A DNA stretch of 53,126 bases from NCBI GenBank assembly GCA_020443345.1, contig JAGRIH010000026.1:10720-63845 (forward strand). The letters run 5' to 3'. Positions 17,350 through 27,352 of this stretch are shown here, piece by piece; the stretch's first letter is position 1, and every line of letters begins with the position of its first letter. The notes beneath the pieces are model-generated. The model worked only from the letters and a program-made list of their open reading frames with translations. It was not told where the DNA came from and ran no database searches. Source of the DNA: Halioglobus sp. GTDB lineage: Bacteria > Pseudomonadota > Gammaproteobacteria > Pseudomonadales > Halieaceae. The translations under genes were made by a program, and so were the position numbers.

Positions 17350-19956
17350 ATGCTCAAACTAAAACGCAATGACAGCGCCAGACCGGGGGTGCAAAGAAAC
17401 ACCAGCGCGACAGGCAGTGCCCAGGGCATTACCAGCCGCGGAGACGCGCTGCGCAGGATCGCGGGGGCGGCTCTGCTGGTGGCGCTGGTGCCGGTGGGCC
17501 TGTGCTTTGGCTATCTGCTGCTGGTGCGCGAACCGGCCCTGCAGGCGCAACAAATAGACCGCGTGGCGAGCTCCTTTGCCACCCAGCAGGCCACCAACAT
17601 TTACAGCCTGCTGCGGCGCTTCGATGCGCGCATGCGCGGTGCCGCAATGTCGCCGCTGGCACTCTCGGCCATCGCCAGCCGCTCCCGCGATGACATCGAT
17701 CTGGTCGAGCAGGCGGTGCTCGACTACTTTCCAGAGGTCATCAGCCTGCGCATTGTGCCCGTCGGGGAGATGGGTACCGCGGACTTTCAGGCCGGCAACC
17801 ACGGACTTCGCAATCACATCGAAGTCGACCTGGTAAGGCGCACCAGCGCAGGCGAGCAGACCCAACCGGAGGCGTACCAGTTCGAGCAGCGCTGGCTCAC
17901 TTCCGTGACCGCACTCGTCGAGCACCCGCGCATCGCCGACCGCCGGGCGGTGATCATCGCAACCATCGACAACGGGCACCTTTCCGACCAGCTGCGTTCG
18001 CTCGATGCCGAAGCCGGCCAGTTCACTGTGCAACAGCGCTACAACGGCACGCAGAACATCGAGCGCACGGACATCATCGCCCAGGCCGGCAGCGGCGATG
18101 CCGGCGACTACACACGCTATGCCGAGATACCGGACACCGCCTGGCGCATCGCCTTTACACCCTCTACAAAGCTGCTGGACACGCTGACCGTCAGCAGGCT
18201 GCCGCTGTTGCTGACACTGCTGCTGAGCATTGCGGCGATACTGGCCGCGGTGGCGACCATCATGCTGCTGTTCCCGAGGGCGCTGGAGCGTGAACTCAAC
18301 CGGGTGATTTCCGCGGCGGACCGCAAATCGCCGCTGGAACTGGCCATTCCGGAACTGGTGGGTATCGCCAAGCAGCTGCGTCGCGCCACCCTGCGCGCCG
18401 TGCGCCAGAGCAGCGCCATCAGCAGTGACATACCCAAAGCGCAGGTGGAAACCCTGCCCGCCCGCGGCTCGGAACTGACCAACCCGATGTTCCAGTCCAG
18501 CAGGATGCTGGACGACGACGAGGAGGAAGTGCTGGAGCTGGATCTGCCGGCGACCGGCTCGCGGCCGGCGACCGCCAGCGCTGCCGGTTTCCCCGAGCAT
18601 ATCTTTCGCGCCTACGATATTCGCGGCCACGCAGCGAGTGAACTGTCCGACGAAATGGTAGACAAAATTGGCCGCGCGATAGGCTCCCTCGCCGGCGAAA
18701 GCCGGGAGCAAACCCTGATCGTCGGCTGCGACGGCCGCACCTCCAGCCCGCGTATCAAATCCGCCCTGATACGCGCCCTCATGGAAAGCGGCAGGGATGT
18801 CATCGATATCGATCTGGTGCCCACGCCCCTGCTTTATTTCGCCACCCACCACCTCGACTGTCGCTCCGGAGTGATGGTCACGGGCAGCCACAACCCGGCA
18901 GAGCACAACGGTTTCAAGATCGTCCTGAAGCAGAAGACCATCGCTGCGGGCGGCATACAACAGGTTCGCGACCGCGTAGTAGACGGCGCGTTCACCAAGG
19001 GCAACGGCAGAATGATCCGCGAGGACATCATTGCGGCCTATATAGACGAAGTGTGTCAAGATATCGCCATTGCCGTGCCGCTGAAAATTGTCATCGACGC
19101 CGGCAACGGGGCCACCAGCGACATCGCCCCCCGGCTGTTTGAAGATCTCGGCTGTGAGGTGGTGCCGCTGTACTGCGAGATCGACGGGCGCTTCCCCCAT
19201 CACCCGCCGGACACCAGCGACGAGAGCAACCTGGACGACCTGGTCAGGGCGGTGCGGGAAGAGAACGCAGACCTGGGCGTCGCATTTGACGGTGACGGCG
19301 ACCGCCTGGCGGTGGTGACGGCGAGCGGCCGCATCGTGCGCTCCGACGTCCTGCTGATGATCTACGCGCAAGACGTGGTGTCTCGCAACCCGGGCGCCGA
19401 TGTGGTGTTCGACGTCAAGTGCAGCCGCAACCTGACCCAGCTTATCACCCGCCACGGCGGACGCCCGGTCCTGTGGAAAACCGGCCACGCCTTCATGAAA
19501 GAAAAAATGGCGGAGACCGGCGCCCTGCTGGGCGGCGAGTTTTCCGGCCACATGTTTTTCGGGGAACGCTGGTACGGTTTCGACGACGGCATGTACGCCG
19601 CGGCGCGGTTGGCGGAGATTCTGAGCACCCTCGGCAACAGCCTGGACGAGGCCATCGCCGATTTTCCCGCCACGGTGAATACGCCGGAAATCCTGATCCC
19701 GGTGCCCGACGAAGACAAATTTGAACTGATGGAGAAAATCATCGGCAGCGCCGATTTCGCCACTGGCAAAGTGAATACCATGGACGGGATACGGGTGGAC
19801 TTCAGCGACGGCTGGGGTCTGATTCGGGCCTCCAATACCACGCCGGCACTGACCGCGCGCTTCGAGGCGGATACCCAGGAGGCGCTGGAAGCGATCATGG
19901 GCGAGTTTCGCGCCCAGATCGCACTGGTCGAGCCAGAACTGAAACTTACTTTTTAA
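17350..19956 (+). CDS. algC: AlgC-type phosphomannomutase/phosphoglucomutase with membrane-anchored sensor-like N-terminus
   Basis: The C-terminal 455 residues (from Phe414) are a complete phosphohexomutase that interconverts mannose- or glucose-6-phosphate and the 1-phosphates, feeding exopolysaccharide and LPS. The phosphoserine is Ser513 in TGSHNPAEHNG; the metal site is DGDGDR and the sugar loop is GEFSGH. The N-terminal 413 residues are unlike the classical 463-residue AlgC. They have a membrane helix at about 37-58, an extracytoplasmic domain of about 220 residues, a second helix at about 282-308, then a charged, low-complexity linker (DDDEEEVLELD). The topology resembles a receptor. 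The ATG at 17350 gives 868 residues; a GTG at 17296 adds 18. Similar long forms occur in Pseudomonas. The role of the extension is unknown. Confidence 0.92.
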   Translation: MLKLKRNDSARPGVQRNTSATGSAQGITSRGDALRRIAGAALLVALVPVGLCFGYLLLVREPALQAQQIDRVASSFATQQATNIYSLLRRFDARMRGAAMSPLALSAIASRSRDDIDLVEQAVLDYFPEVISLRIVPVGEMGTADFQAGNHGLRNHIEVDLVRRTSAGEQTQPEAYQFEQRWLTSVTALVEHPRIADRRAVIIATIDNGHLSDQLRSLDAEAGQFTVQQRYNGTQNIERTDIIAQAGSGDAGDYTRYAEIPDTAWRIAFTPSTKLLDTLTVSRLPLLLTLLLSIAAILAAVATIMLLFPRALERELNRVISAADRKSPLELAIPELVGIAKQLRRATLRAVRQSSAISSDIPKAQVETLPARGSELTNPMFQSSRMLDDDEEEVLELDLPATGSRPATASAAGFPEHIFRAYDIRGHAASELSDEMVDKIGRAIGSLAGESREQTLIVGCDGRTSSPRIKSALIRALMESGRDVIDIDLVPTPLLYFATHHLDCRSGVMVTGSHNPAEHNGFKIVLKQKTIAAGGIQQVRDRVVDGAFTKGNGRMIREDIIAAYIDEVCQDIAIAVPLKIVIDAGNGATSDIAPRLFEDLGCEVVPLYCEIDGRFPHHPPDTSDESNLDDLVRAVREENADLGVAFDGDGDRLAVVTASGRIVRSDVLLMIYAQDVVSRNPGADVVFDVKCSRNLTQLITRHGGRPVLWKTGHAFMKEKMAETGALLGGEFSGHMFFGERWYGFDDGMYAAARLAEILSTLGNSLDEAIADFPATVNTPEILIPVPDEDKFELMEKIIGSADFATGKVNTMDGIRVDFSDGWGLIRASNTTPALTARFEADTQEALEAIMGEFRAQIALVEPELKLTF

Positions 19957-20074
19957 TCGAAATGGCACTTCATCGAGCGCCCGGGTCGGCGCCGGATTGC
20001 ATGTCGCCCGACACCTACAGTCGACTTGCTTTAGTGCCGCCATCTTTTAACCATTGTTAACGGGGTGTGAATAG

Positions 20075-21007
<933 letters not shown>

Positions 21008-21111
21008 ACTGCGGACGCGGGTAAAAAACCGCGGGGCGCAGGCTGACACGTATTGCAGGCGCGACAGCTAATCGCTAGCATGATCGCCAGCACAATAAGA
21101 TCTGGATTGCC

Positions 21112-21747
21112 ATGCCTCCCAGAAAATCCCAGCGACGCCAGCAAATCCTGGAAGCACTGGCCCAGATGCTGGAGGCCAGCCCCGGCAGCCGCATTACCAC
21201 CGCGGGCCTGGCGCGGCAGGTGGGTGTGTCGGAGGCCGCTCTGTACCGGCACTTTCCGAGCAAATCAAAAATGTTTGAGGGGCTGATCGAGTTCATCGAG
21301 GAGACTCTGTTCAGTCGCATCAGCATGATTCTCAACGAGGAAGACAGCGCCGCCCTGCGCTGCGAAAAGATGCTGCTGCTGCTGCTGGCTTTCACCGAAC
21401 GCAATCCGGGCATTACCCGCATCCTGACCGGGGATGCGCTGGCCGGAGAGACGGGGCGGCTGCATCAGCGCGTCGCCCAGCTCTTCGATCGCTTTGAGAC
21501 GCAGCTCAGGCAGGTGTTGCGCGAGGCGGAGATGCGCGAGGGGCTCAGAACGGCAATCGCCCTGCCGGCCGCCGCCAGTCTGTTGATGTGCGCGGCGGAG
21601 GGCAGGATCTCGCAGTACGTGCGCAGCGGTTTCGCCCGCTCGCCAACGGCGGACTGGGCGCTGCAGTGGAGCGTGCTGATGCGCGGCTTTTTCCGCGATG
21701 CCGTCACGCGCCCCGCCGCGGGGCAGGCCGGCAGCTTTGCCGGCTAG
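21112..21747 (+). CDS. slmA: Nucleoid occlusion factor SlmA (TetR fold)
   Basis: SlmA binds specific chromosomal sites and blocks FtsZ ring assembly over the nucleoid. The 211-residue protein has an N-terminal TetR-type helix-turn-helix (RITTAGLARQVGVSEAALYRHFPSKSKMFEGLIEF, about residues 27-61), which is the SlmA version. The conserved ligand-free C-terminal domain follows (LLLLAFTERNPGITRILTGDALAGE). The start is the ATG at 21112 (MPPRKSQRRQQILEAL). Its position between argB and pyrE agrees with Pseudomonas and E. coli neighbourhoods. It converges on the next gene with a 32 bp gap. Confidence 0.94.
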   Translation: MPPRKSQRRQQILEALAQMLEASPGSRITTAGLARQVGVSEAALYRHFPSKSKMFEGLIEFIEETLFSRISMILNEEDSAALRCEKMLLLLLAFTERNPGITRILTGDALAGETGRLHQRVAQLFDRFETQLRQVLREAEMREGLRTAIALPAAASLLMCAAEGRISQYVRSGFARSPTADWALQWSVLMRGFFRDAVTRPAAGQAGSFAG

Positions 21748-21779
21748 AGTCATCCTAAGTCCGACAGACTAGCCTGGTA

Positions 21780-22478
21780 TCACCGGCGGGGAGCGGTGGA
21801 TTTGCCCTCGCGACTGTCGCGCTCCTGGGCCAGTAGCGAGCGCCGCAACTCCACCATTTCGCGCAGCAGGCTGAAGCGCTCGATGTCCTGCTGATAGTCA
21901 GCTGCGACCTCCGCGATTTCACGCTGGCGATCGGCGATGGCCTTGTCGGTTGTTTCGATCTCGCGCTGCAGGTCTTCAATGACACCCAGGCGCACCACGT
22001 CCACCTGCTGGCCCCGGCGCTCCAGATCGGCCGCCTGGGCCTGGTAGTTTTCCACCTGCTGCTTGAGTGAGCGCTTGTTGCTCTTGAGAATACTGACGCG
22101 AATGCGCAAATTCTGCAGTGCCCGCTCGCGGGCCTCCTCGATATCCTCGACGGTGCTGTAGCGCAACAACAGGGATTCATCCCATTTGCGCAGGCGCTCC
22201 TGTTCGGTCACCGCCTGTTCATCCAGCTCTTGCTGGGCCGCGCGAACCTTTTGCTCTTCTTCGGTAAGCTGCCGCGGAACGACCTTGACGACCACGCCCT
22301 CGTCGTTGATCACCTCGTAACCGTTGGCGACATACTCCGCCGGGACCATGAAATCGACGACCACATTGCCCTCGGCGTTGCGGTAGCGGTACAGGTCGCG
22401 GGACAGGGCATCGTCGACGCCGCTCAAGGCAGCGGCCGCTGCGAGGGCGCAACCGGTAATGATATTGCGATTCACCAT
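21780..22478 (-). CDS. Exported coiled-coil protein with DUF4124-like N-terminus
   Basis: This is a 232-residue protein of unknown function. It has a putative signal peptide (MVNRNIITGCALAAAAALSG). A short DUF4124-like unit follows (LYRYRNAEGNVVVDFMVPAEYVANGYEVINDEG, about residues 28-60). The rest, about 150 residues, is highly charged coiled coil rich in Glu, Arg and Gln. It is therefore likely an elongated periplasmic protein. The ATG at 22478 was chosen because TTGGGG precedes it; an in-frame ATG at 22505 would add nine residues and break the signal peptide start. It lies 36 bp downstream of pyrE on the same strand and may be co-transcribed with it. Confidence 0.75.
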   Translation of the reverse strand: MVNRNIITGCALAAAAALSGVDDALSRDLYRYRNAEGNVVVDFMVPAEYVANGYEVINDEGVVVKVVPRQLTEEEQKVRAAQQELDEQAVTEQERLRKWDESLLLRYSTVEDIEEARERALQNLRIRVSILKSNKRSLKQQVENYQAQAADLERRGQQVDVVRLGVIEDLQREIETTDKAIADRQREIAEVAADYQQDIERFSLLREMVELRRSLLAQERDSREGKSTAPRR

Positions 22479-22514
22479 AGCCCCAATATATGTGCTCAGG
22501 GGCATTGGTACAAG

Positions 22515-23159
22515 TCAGACACCGTAGCGGTCCCGGTAGGCCTGCATGGCGGCCAGTGCGTTCGGCGGGCCCTGGCCGGTGCGGTCCAGATAATCGATGA
22601 TATGGCCCATATCGATTATGCTCAGCACCGGTATGCCGTGGCTGTGCTCGACCTCCTGAACGGCGGACTTCTCGCCTGTTCCGCGCTCTTGCCGGTTGAG
22701 GCCGATGACCACGCCGGCCGGGTCGGCCCCCGCCGCCTCGATCATTGCAATCACCTCGCGCACAGCGGTGCCCGCGGTGATCACGTCGTCGATAACCAGT
22801 ACGCGACCTCGCAGGGGCGCTCCCACCAGGGTCCCGCCCTCGCCGTGGTCCTTGGCTTCCTTGCGGTTGTAGACAAACGGCATATCGATACCGTGGCTGT
22901 CGGCCAGAGCCACCGCGGTGGTCGCCGCCAGCGCTATACCCTTGTAGGCGGGACCCAGCAACACATCGAACTGCAGACCGGACGCGACAATGTGCTGTGC
23001 GTAGCAACGCCCCAGTGCGGCCAGCGCCCGGCCCGAGGAAAATGCACCCGCATTGAAGAAGTAGGGGCTGACTCGCCCCGATTTCAACGTAAACTCGCCG
23101 AACTGCAGCACGCCGTATTGGCGGGCCAGTTCAATGAATTCCGTCTGGTAGGCCTGCAT
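22515..23159 (-). CDS. pyrE: Orotate phosphoribosyltransferase
   Basis: PyrE joins orotate to PRPP to form OMP in pyrimidine synthesis. The 214-residue protein begins [38 protein letters not shown], typical of the enterobacterial-type enzyme. It has the PRPP-binding motif [13 protein letters not shown], the mobile loop with [13 protein letters not shown], and the conserved [10 protein letters not shown]. It diverges from the crc-like gene. A candidate -10 element TACAAT lies at 23191-23186 on the minus strand with a poor -35 match; no pyrimidine-attenuator hairpin is evident. Confidence 0.97.
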   Translation of the reverse strand: MQAYQTEFIELARQYGVLQFGEFTLKSGRVSPYFFNAGAFSSGRALAALGRCYAQHIVASGLQFDVLLGPAYKGIALAATTAVALADSHGIDMPFVYNRKEAKDHGEGGTLVGAPLRGRVLVIDDVITAGTAVREVIAMIEAAGADPAGVVIGLNRQERGTGEKSAVQEVEHSHGIPVLSIIDMGHIIDYLDRTGQGPPNALAAMQAYRDRYGV

Positions 23160-23439
23160 GGCGGCATTGCTCCCCTGAACGAAGCATTGTATTCCCCGAT
23201 TTCCGCTTTAGAATACGCGGCTCGGACCGTGACCGCTGTGGGTCGACAGGCACTGCCCGCCAACACCCCGGCCCAACGGCGGCAGTGCAAACGTCAGCGG
23301 CGATACCACCGTGTTACATTGTGGATAATAGCCCCGAACAATGGGAACCACTGCCCTGACTCGGGGTCCGACCAACCACCACGTACCAAAAGCGGCGCGG
23401 GCGCCGTATGATACACGCTCGAATAACTAGGGGCCACGC
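23160..23439. other. Longest non-coding gap (pyrE/crc divergent region)
   Basis: This 280-base divergent intergenic region contains no convincing gene or RNA. A TACAAT on the minus strand at 23191-23186 could serve pyrE. On the plus strand GATAAT (23324-23329) and TATGAT (23407-23412) are possible -10 elements for crc, both with weak -35 matches. CCCCGA (23332-23337) and TCGGGG (23361-23366) form an inverted repeat with a 23-base loop, of unknown meaning. Confidence 0.4.
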
Positions 23440-24204
23440 ATGAGGATTATCAGTCTCAGTGCCGACGGCATCAAGAATGCCGCGCAGAAGGGATTTTACG
23501 ACTGGCTGACCGAGCAGGAAGCCGATTTTATCTGTGTTCAGGATTTGAAGTGCTCAGAGTACGACCTGCAGGACAACATCTACTTCCCGCAAGACTACAA
23601 CGCCTATTTTCTCGATGACATCGACGGCAAAAGCAACGGCGTGGCCATCTACTGCCGCCAGCTACCCAAGGCGATCATGACCGGCCTGGGCTTCGCCGAT
23701 TTCGATATGGAGGGCCGCTATATCCAGGCGGACTACGAAAACCTCAGCGTCGGCTGTCTGCTGGCGCCGCAGGCGGCAACCGGGGATGAGGCCCAGCAGG
23801 AACGGAAAGACGAGTTTTTTGCACTGCTGGGCGGCCACCTGCAAAAAGTGCGCAACAAGCGCCGCGAGTTTATTATCTGTGGCAACTGGCAGATAGCACA
23901 TACGGCGGACGATGTGCAGGACACCCAGGCCAACAGCAGCTGCTCCGGATTTCTCGCTCAGGAGCGCCAGTGGCTGGGCGAACTGTTCGAGTCCGGTTAT
24001 GTGGATGCCTTCCGACAGGCCAACACCGACCGCGACGAGTTCAGCTGGTGGCCCGACGGCAACCGCGAACAAAACGGCTGGCGCACCGATTTCCATGTGA
24101 TCTCCCAGGGCCTGAAGTACGCTGTGGAGTACGGCGCGATTTACAAGAATCGCGAGTTCTCCAGCCACGCGCCCGTTATCATGGACTACGATATCGAGCT
24201 GTAG
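23440..24204 (+). CDS. crc: Crc-like catabolite repression protein (degenerate exonuclease III fold)
   Basis: The 254-residue protein has the ExoIII/AP-endonuclease fold but key catalytic residues are changed. Compared with E. coli ExoIII, Asn7 is Ser7, the metal-binding Glu34 is Asp35, the GDxN motif is GNWQ (Asn149, Gln151), and the final SDH is SSH (Ser242, His243). Length and segments such as GFLAQERQWLGELFESGYVDA, FSWWPDG and SSHAPVIMDYD match Pseudomonas Crc. Crc is not a nuclease but helps Hfq repress translation of A-rich catabolic mRNAs. The location between pyrE and rph is the Pseudomonas crc location. The call is therefore Crc orthologue rather than a DNA-repair enzyme; whether it acts with Hfq here is inferred. 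Confidence 0.85.
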   Translation: MRIISLSADGIKNAAQKGFYDWLTEQEADFICVQDLKCSEYDLQDNIYFPQDYNAYFLDDIDGKSNGVAIYCRQLPKAIMTGLGFADFDMEGRYIQADYENLSVGCLLAPQAATGDEAQQERKDEFFALLGGHLQKVRNKRREFIICGNWQIAHTADDVQDTQANSSCSGFLAQERQWLGELFESGYVDAFRQANTDRDEFSWWPDGNREQNGWRTDFHVISQGLKYAVEYGAIYKNREFSSHAPVIMDYDIEL

Positions 24205-24253
24205 CTCAAGCCGCCACCGCCGGGGTGTGAAACGCGCCTTTGTGCAAGCCGCC

Positions 24254-24973
24254 TCAGGACGCCAGCGCCTGCCGCTGGCAGGCAATCAGCTGCTCTATCC
24301 CCCGCGCGGCCAGGTCCAGCATGTCGTCCAGTTCGGCGCGGGCAAAGGGCGCGCCCTCGGCGGTGCCCTGCACTTCGATGAAGCCGCCCCGCTCACCCAT
24401 GATCACGTTCATGTCGGTATCCGCCGAGGCGTCCTCCGGGTAGTCGAGGTCCAGCACCGGCACGCCCCGGCAGATACCCACGGATACCGAGGCGACCATC
24501 TGGCGCAAAGGGTCGCTTGCAATCAGCTGGTTGCGCTGCATGTGGCCGAGCGCATCCACCAGCGCCACGCAGGCGCCGGTGATCGCGGCCGTACGGGTGC
24601 CGCCATCCGCCTGGATGACATCGCAATCGATGGTAACGGTGTTTTCCCCCAGGGCGCTGAGGTCCAGCGCCGCGCGCAGAGAGCGGCCGATCAGGCGCTG
24701 AATCTCCACGGTGCGGCCACCCTGCCTGCCCCGGCTGGCCTCACGCCCCATGCGCGTACCCGTGGAACGCGGCAGCATACCGTATTCGGCCGTCACCCAG
24801 CCGCGGCCCTCACCGCGCATGAACCGCGGCACGCCCCGTTCCACCGATGCTGTGCAGATCACCCGGGTGTCGCCGAAACACACCAGCACCGAGCCCTCGG
24901 CATGGCGGGTAAAATGGCGTGTGATGGCGATGTCCCTCAGTTGTGCCGGCGCGCGGCCGCTGGGTCGTTGCAT
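24254..24973 (-). CDS. rph: Ribonuclease PH
   Basis: RNase PH is a phosphorolytic 3'-5' exoribonuclease that trims tRNA precursors. The 239-residue protein begins [17 protein letters not shown] and includes [47 protein letters not shown] and the phosphate-binding [21 protein letters not shown]. Family length is normal, so it is not the frameshifted form known from E. coli K-12. It converges with crc and diverges from yicC, in Pseudomonas order. Confidence 0.97.
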   Translation of the reverse strand: MQRPSGRAPAQLRDIAITRHFTRHAEGSVLVCFGDTRVICTASVERGVPRFMRGEGRGWVTAEYGMLPRSTGTRMGREASRGRQGGRTVEIQRLIGRSLRAALDLSALGENTVTIDCDVIQADGGTRTAAITGACVALVDALGHMQRNQLIASDPLRQMVASVSVGICRGVPVLDLDYPEDASADTDMNVIMGERGGFIEVQGTAEGAPFARAELDDMLDLAARGIEQLIACQRQALAS

Positions 24974-25112
24974 GGGTTCACTTCCTCTGCAAAAGGGCGA
25001 CAGTATACGCCAGGAGACTGCCCGCTGCGCCCTGTATGCGCCGCCGGCTAGCTGCTACACTGGCCGTTCGGCGCCACCCGCACACCAGTCACAGGAAACC
25101 ACCGGGCACCAC

Positions 25113-25979
25113 ATGATCCACAGCATGACCGCTTTCGCGCGCGAGAGCGCTGCCACCCAGCAGGGGGATCTCAGCGTCGAATTGCGCTCCGTCAACCACC
25201 GCTACCTGGACTGCACCTTCAAACTCCCCGACGCACTGCGCAGCCTGGAACCAACACTGCGGGAACGGGCGGGGGCGGCGCTGGCGCGCGGCAAACTCGA
25301 CTGCCTGATCCGCCTGCAGGCGCACGGCACCGAGGGCGGCGCACTGCGGATCAACTACGGGCCGCTGCAGAGCCTGCTGGGCGCCAGCCGGGAAATCGCG
25401 CGGGAACTGGGCGAAAGCCGCCCTCCCAGCCCCCTGGAAATCCTGCAGTTTCCCGGCATCTGCAGCCCCCTGGAGCCGTCTGACGAGGCGCTGCGCAGCA
25501 GCGCAGAAGTGCTTTTCGGCAAGGCGCTGGCAAACCTCGCCGACCACCGCCGGCGCGAGGGCGACAAACTCGCGGCGCTGGTGCGCTCACGTCTGGGGCA
25601 GGTCGCCGATGAAGTGGCCGCGACACGCCGCCGCCTGCCGGTCCTGATCCAGCAACAACGCGACCGCGTCGTCGCCCGTATCACCGAACTGGGTGTCGAG
25701 ATCGACCACGGCCGGCTGGAACAGGAGCTGGTCTACCTGGCACAAAAAGCCGATGTGGACGAAGAACTCGATCGCATGGAGGCGCACGTCAAGGAAGTGC
25801 GGCGCACCCTGGACCAGGGCGGTCCCTGCGGCCGCCGGCTCGATTTTCTGATGCAGGAACTCAACCGCGAGGCAAACACCCTGTCGTCCAAGTCGATATC
25901 CAGCAACACCACGCAAAACGCCGTCGAACTGAAGGTGTTGATCGAGCAGATGCGCGAGCAGATCCAGAACATCGAGTAG
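25113..25979 (+). CDS. yicC: YicC family endoribonuclease-like protein
   Basis: This is a 288-residue YicC protein with the two classical domains: the N-terminal YicC_N (MIHSMTAFARESAATQQGDLSVELRSVNHRYLD...LPD) and the C-terminal DUF1732 region ending GRRLDFLMQELNREANTLSSKS. E. coli YicC has been linked to small-RNA turnover as an endoribonuclease, and stationary-phase effects are known. The ATG at 25113 is the conserved start; a long upstream frame over rph is not coding. The neighbour gmk, 198 bp downstream, is conserved. Confidence 0.94.
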   Translation: MIHSMTAFARESAATQQGDLSVELRSVNHRYLDCTFKLPDALRSLEPTLRERAGAALARGKLDCLIRLQAHGTEGGALRINYGPLQSLLGASREIARELGESRPPSPLEILQFPGICSPLEPSDEALRSSAEVLFGKALANLADHRRREGDKLAALVRSRLGQVADEVAATRRRLPVLIQQQRDRVVARITELGVEIDHGRLEQELVYLAQKADVDEELDRMEAHVKEVRRTLDQGGPCGRRLDFLMQELNREANTLSSKSISSNTTQNAVELKVLIEQMREQIQNIE

Positions 25980-25983
25980 CGTT

Positions 25984-26003
25984 GCACCTGCACCCGCAGG
26001 TGC
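25984..26003 (+). repeat. Perfect hairpin right after yicC
   Basis: GCACCTGC and GCAGGTGC form a perfect 8-bp stem with a four-base ACCC loop, five bases after the yicC stop codon. There is no T-run, so it is not a standard intrinsic terminator. It may protect the 3' end of the yicC mRNA or slow polymerase. Confidence 0.5.
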
Positions 26004-26141
26004 CTGCACAGCCGGCGTCAGACAGCCTGTCGAACCTGGGGGCCGCGCGCAGCGACGCAACTCCAGCAGTGCAATGTGGCCGGCGGCACTGCCAAAGAAT
26101 CACACCTGCCGGTGCTTTCTGGGTACAATCGCCTGCCATAA

Positions 26142-26795
<654 letters not shown>

Positions 26796-26878
26796 AGCGG
26801 CCCACCGCTTGCCGCTGGGGTGGCGCCTCGCCGGCGCCGTGCATTATTCACGCTGGACTGCCGCCAGACGGTTCGGGG

Positions 26879-26884
26879 TATAAT
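26879..26884 (+). promoter_or_regulatory. Possible -10 box upstream of rpoZ
   Basis: A consensus TATAAT occurs 130 bases before rpoZ in the 219 bp gmk-rpoZ gap. The best -35 candidate, TGGACT at 26854-26859, is 19 bases away, longer than ideal. A promoter for rpoZ-spoT here is plausible but not proven. The rest of the gap has a CCACC/GGTGG stem just after gmk. Confidence 0.35.
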
Positions 26885-27014
26885 GAAGGGTTACTGGAAT
26901 TTGGTCCGGCCGCGCAGTGCAAGCAACCCGCTGGCGCGGCTGTGGTTCTGTCAATCTGTGCTGCGCCGAAGCGAGCGGCGAGGACAGCATACACAGCAGG
27001 AGAAGTAGGTATCA

Positions 27015-27296
27015 ATGGCACGTGTCACCGTCGAAGATTGTCTGGAAAACGTCGCAAATCGCTTTGAACTGGTCATGGTCGCCAGCAAGCGAGCGCGGCA
27101 GATGGCCACCGGCGGCAAGGACCCGCTGGTGCAGGAGGAGTCTGACAAACCCACCGTCATCGCCCTGCGGGAAATCGCCGAGGGTTTAATCACACCCGAC
27201 ATTCTCAGCCGCGAGGATGAGCTGGATGCCGAGGAAGAACTGGCGGAGGTAATGGAGGCCAACGAATCCCGTGACCACCTGTCGGATCTGGGGTAA
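27015..27296 (+). CDS. rpoZ: RNA polymerase omega subunit
   Basis: Omega is the 93-residue subunit that assists beta-prime folding and, with DksA, forms part of the ppGpp site on RNA polymerase. The sequence [20 protein letters not shown] continues with [19 protein letters not shown], which is diagnostic, followed by an acidic tail. An AGGAGAAG ribosome-binding site lies upstream. It is 56 bp before spoT and probably co-transcribed with it. Confidence 0.97.
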   Translation: MARVTVEDCLENVANRFELVMVASKRARQMATGGKDPLVQEESDKPTVIALREIAEGLITPDILSREDELDAEEELAEVMEANESRDHLSDLG

Positions 27297-27352
27297 ACCA
27301 GCAGGCGGTTAATCCCGGCGGGCGTCTCTGGCCAGGTTCCACGATCAGCGAC

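Noticed and set aside
17359-20043. 894-codon minus-strand open frame opposite algC
   Set aside because: It is the mirror of a GC-rich coding gene. The product has no recognisable domain, while the plus strand encodes a clear phosphohexomutase.
26820-27008. 62-codon frame between gmk and rpoZ
   Set aside because: It covers the likely rpoZ promoter, is arginine-rich from high GC content, and resembles nothing known.
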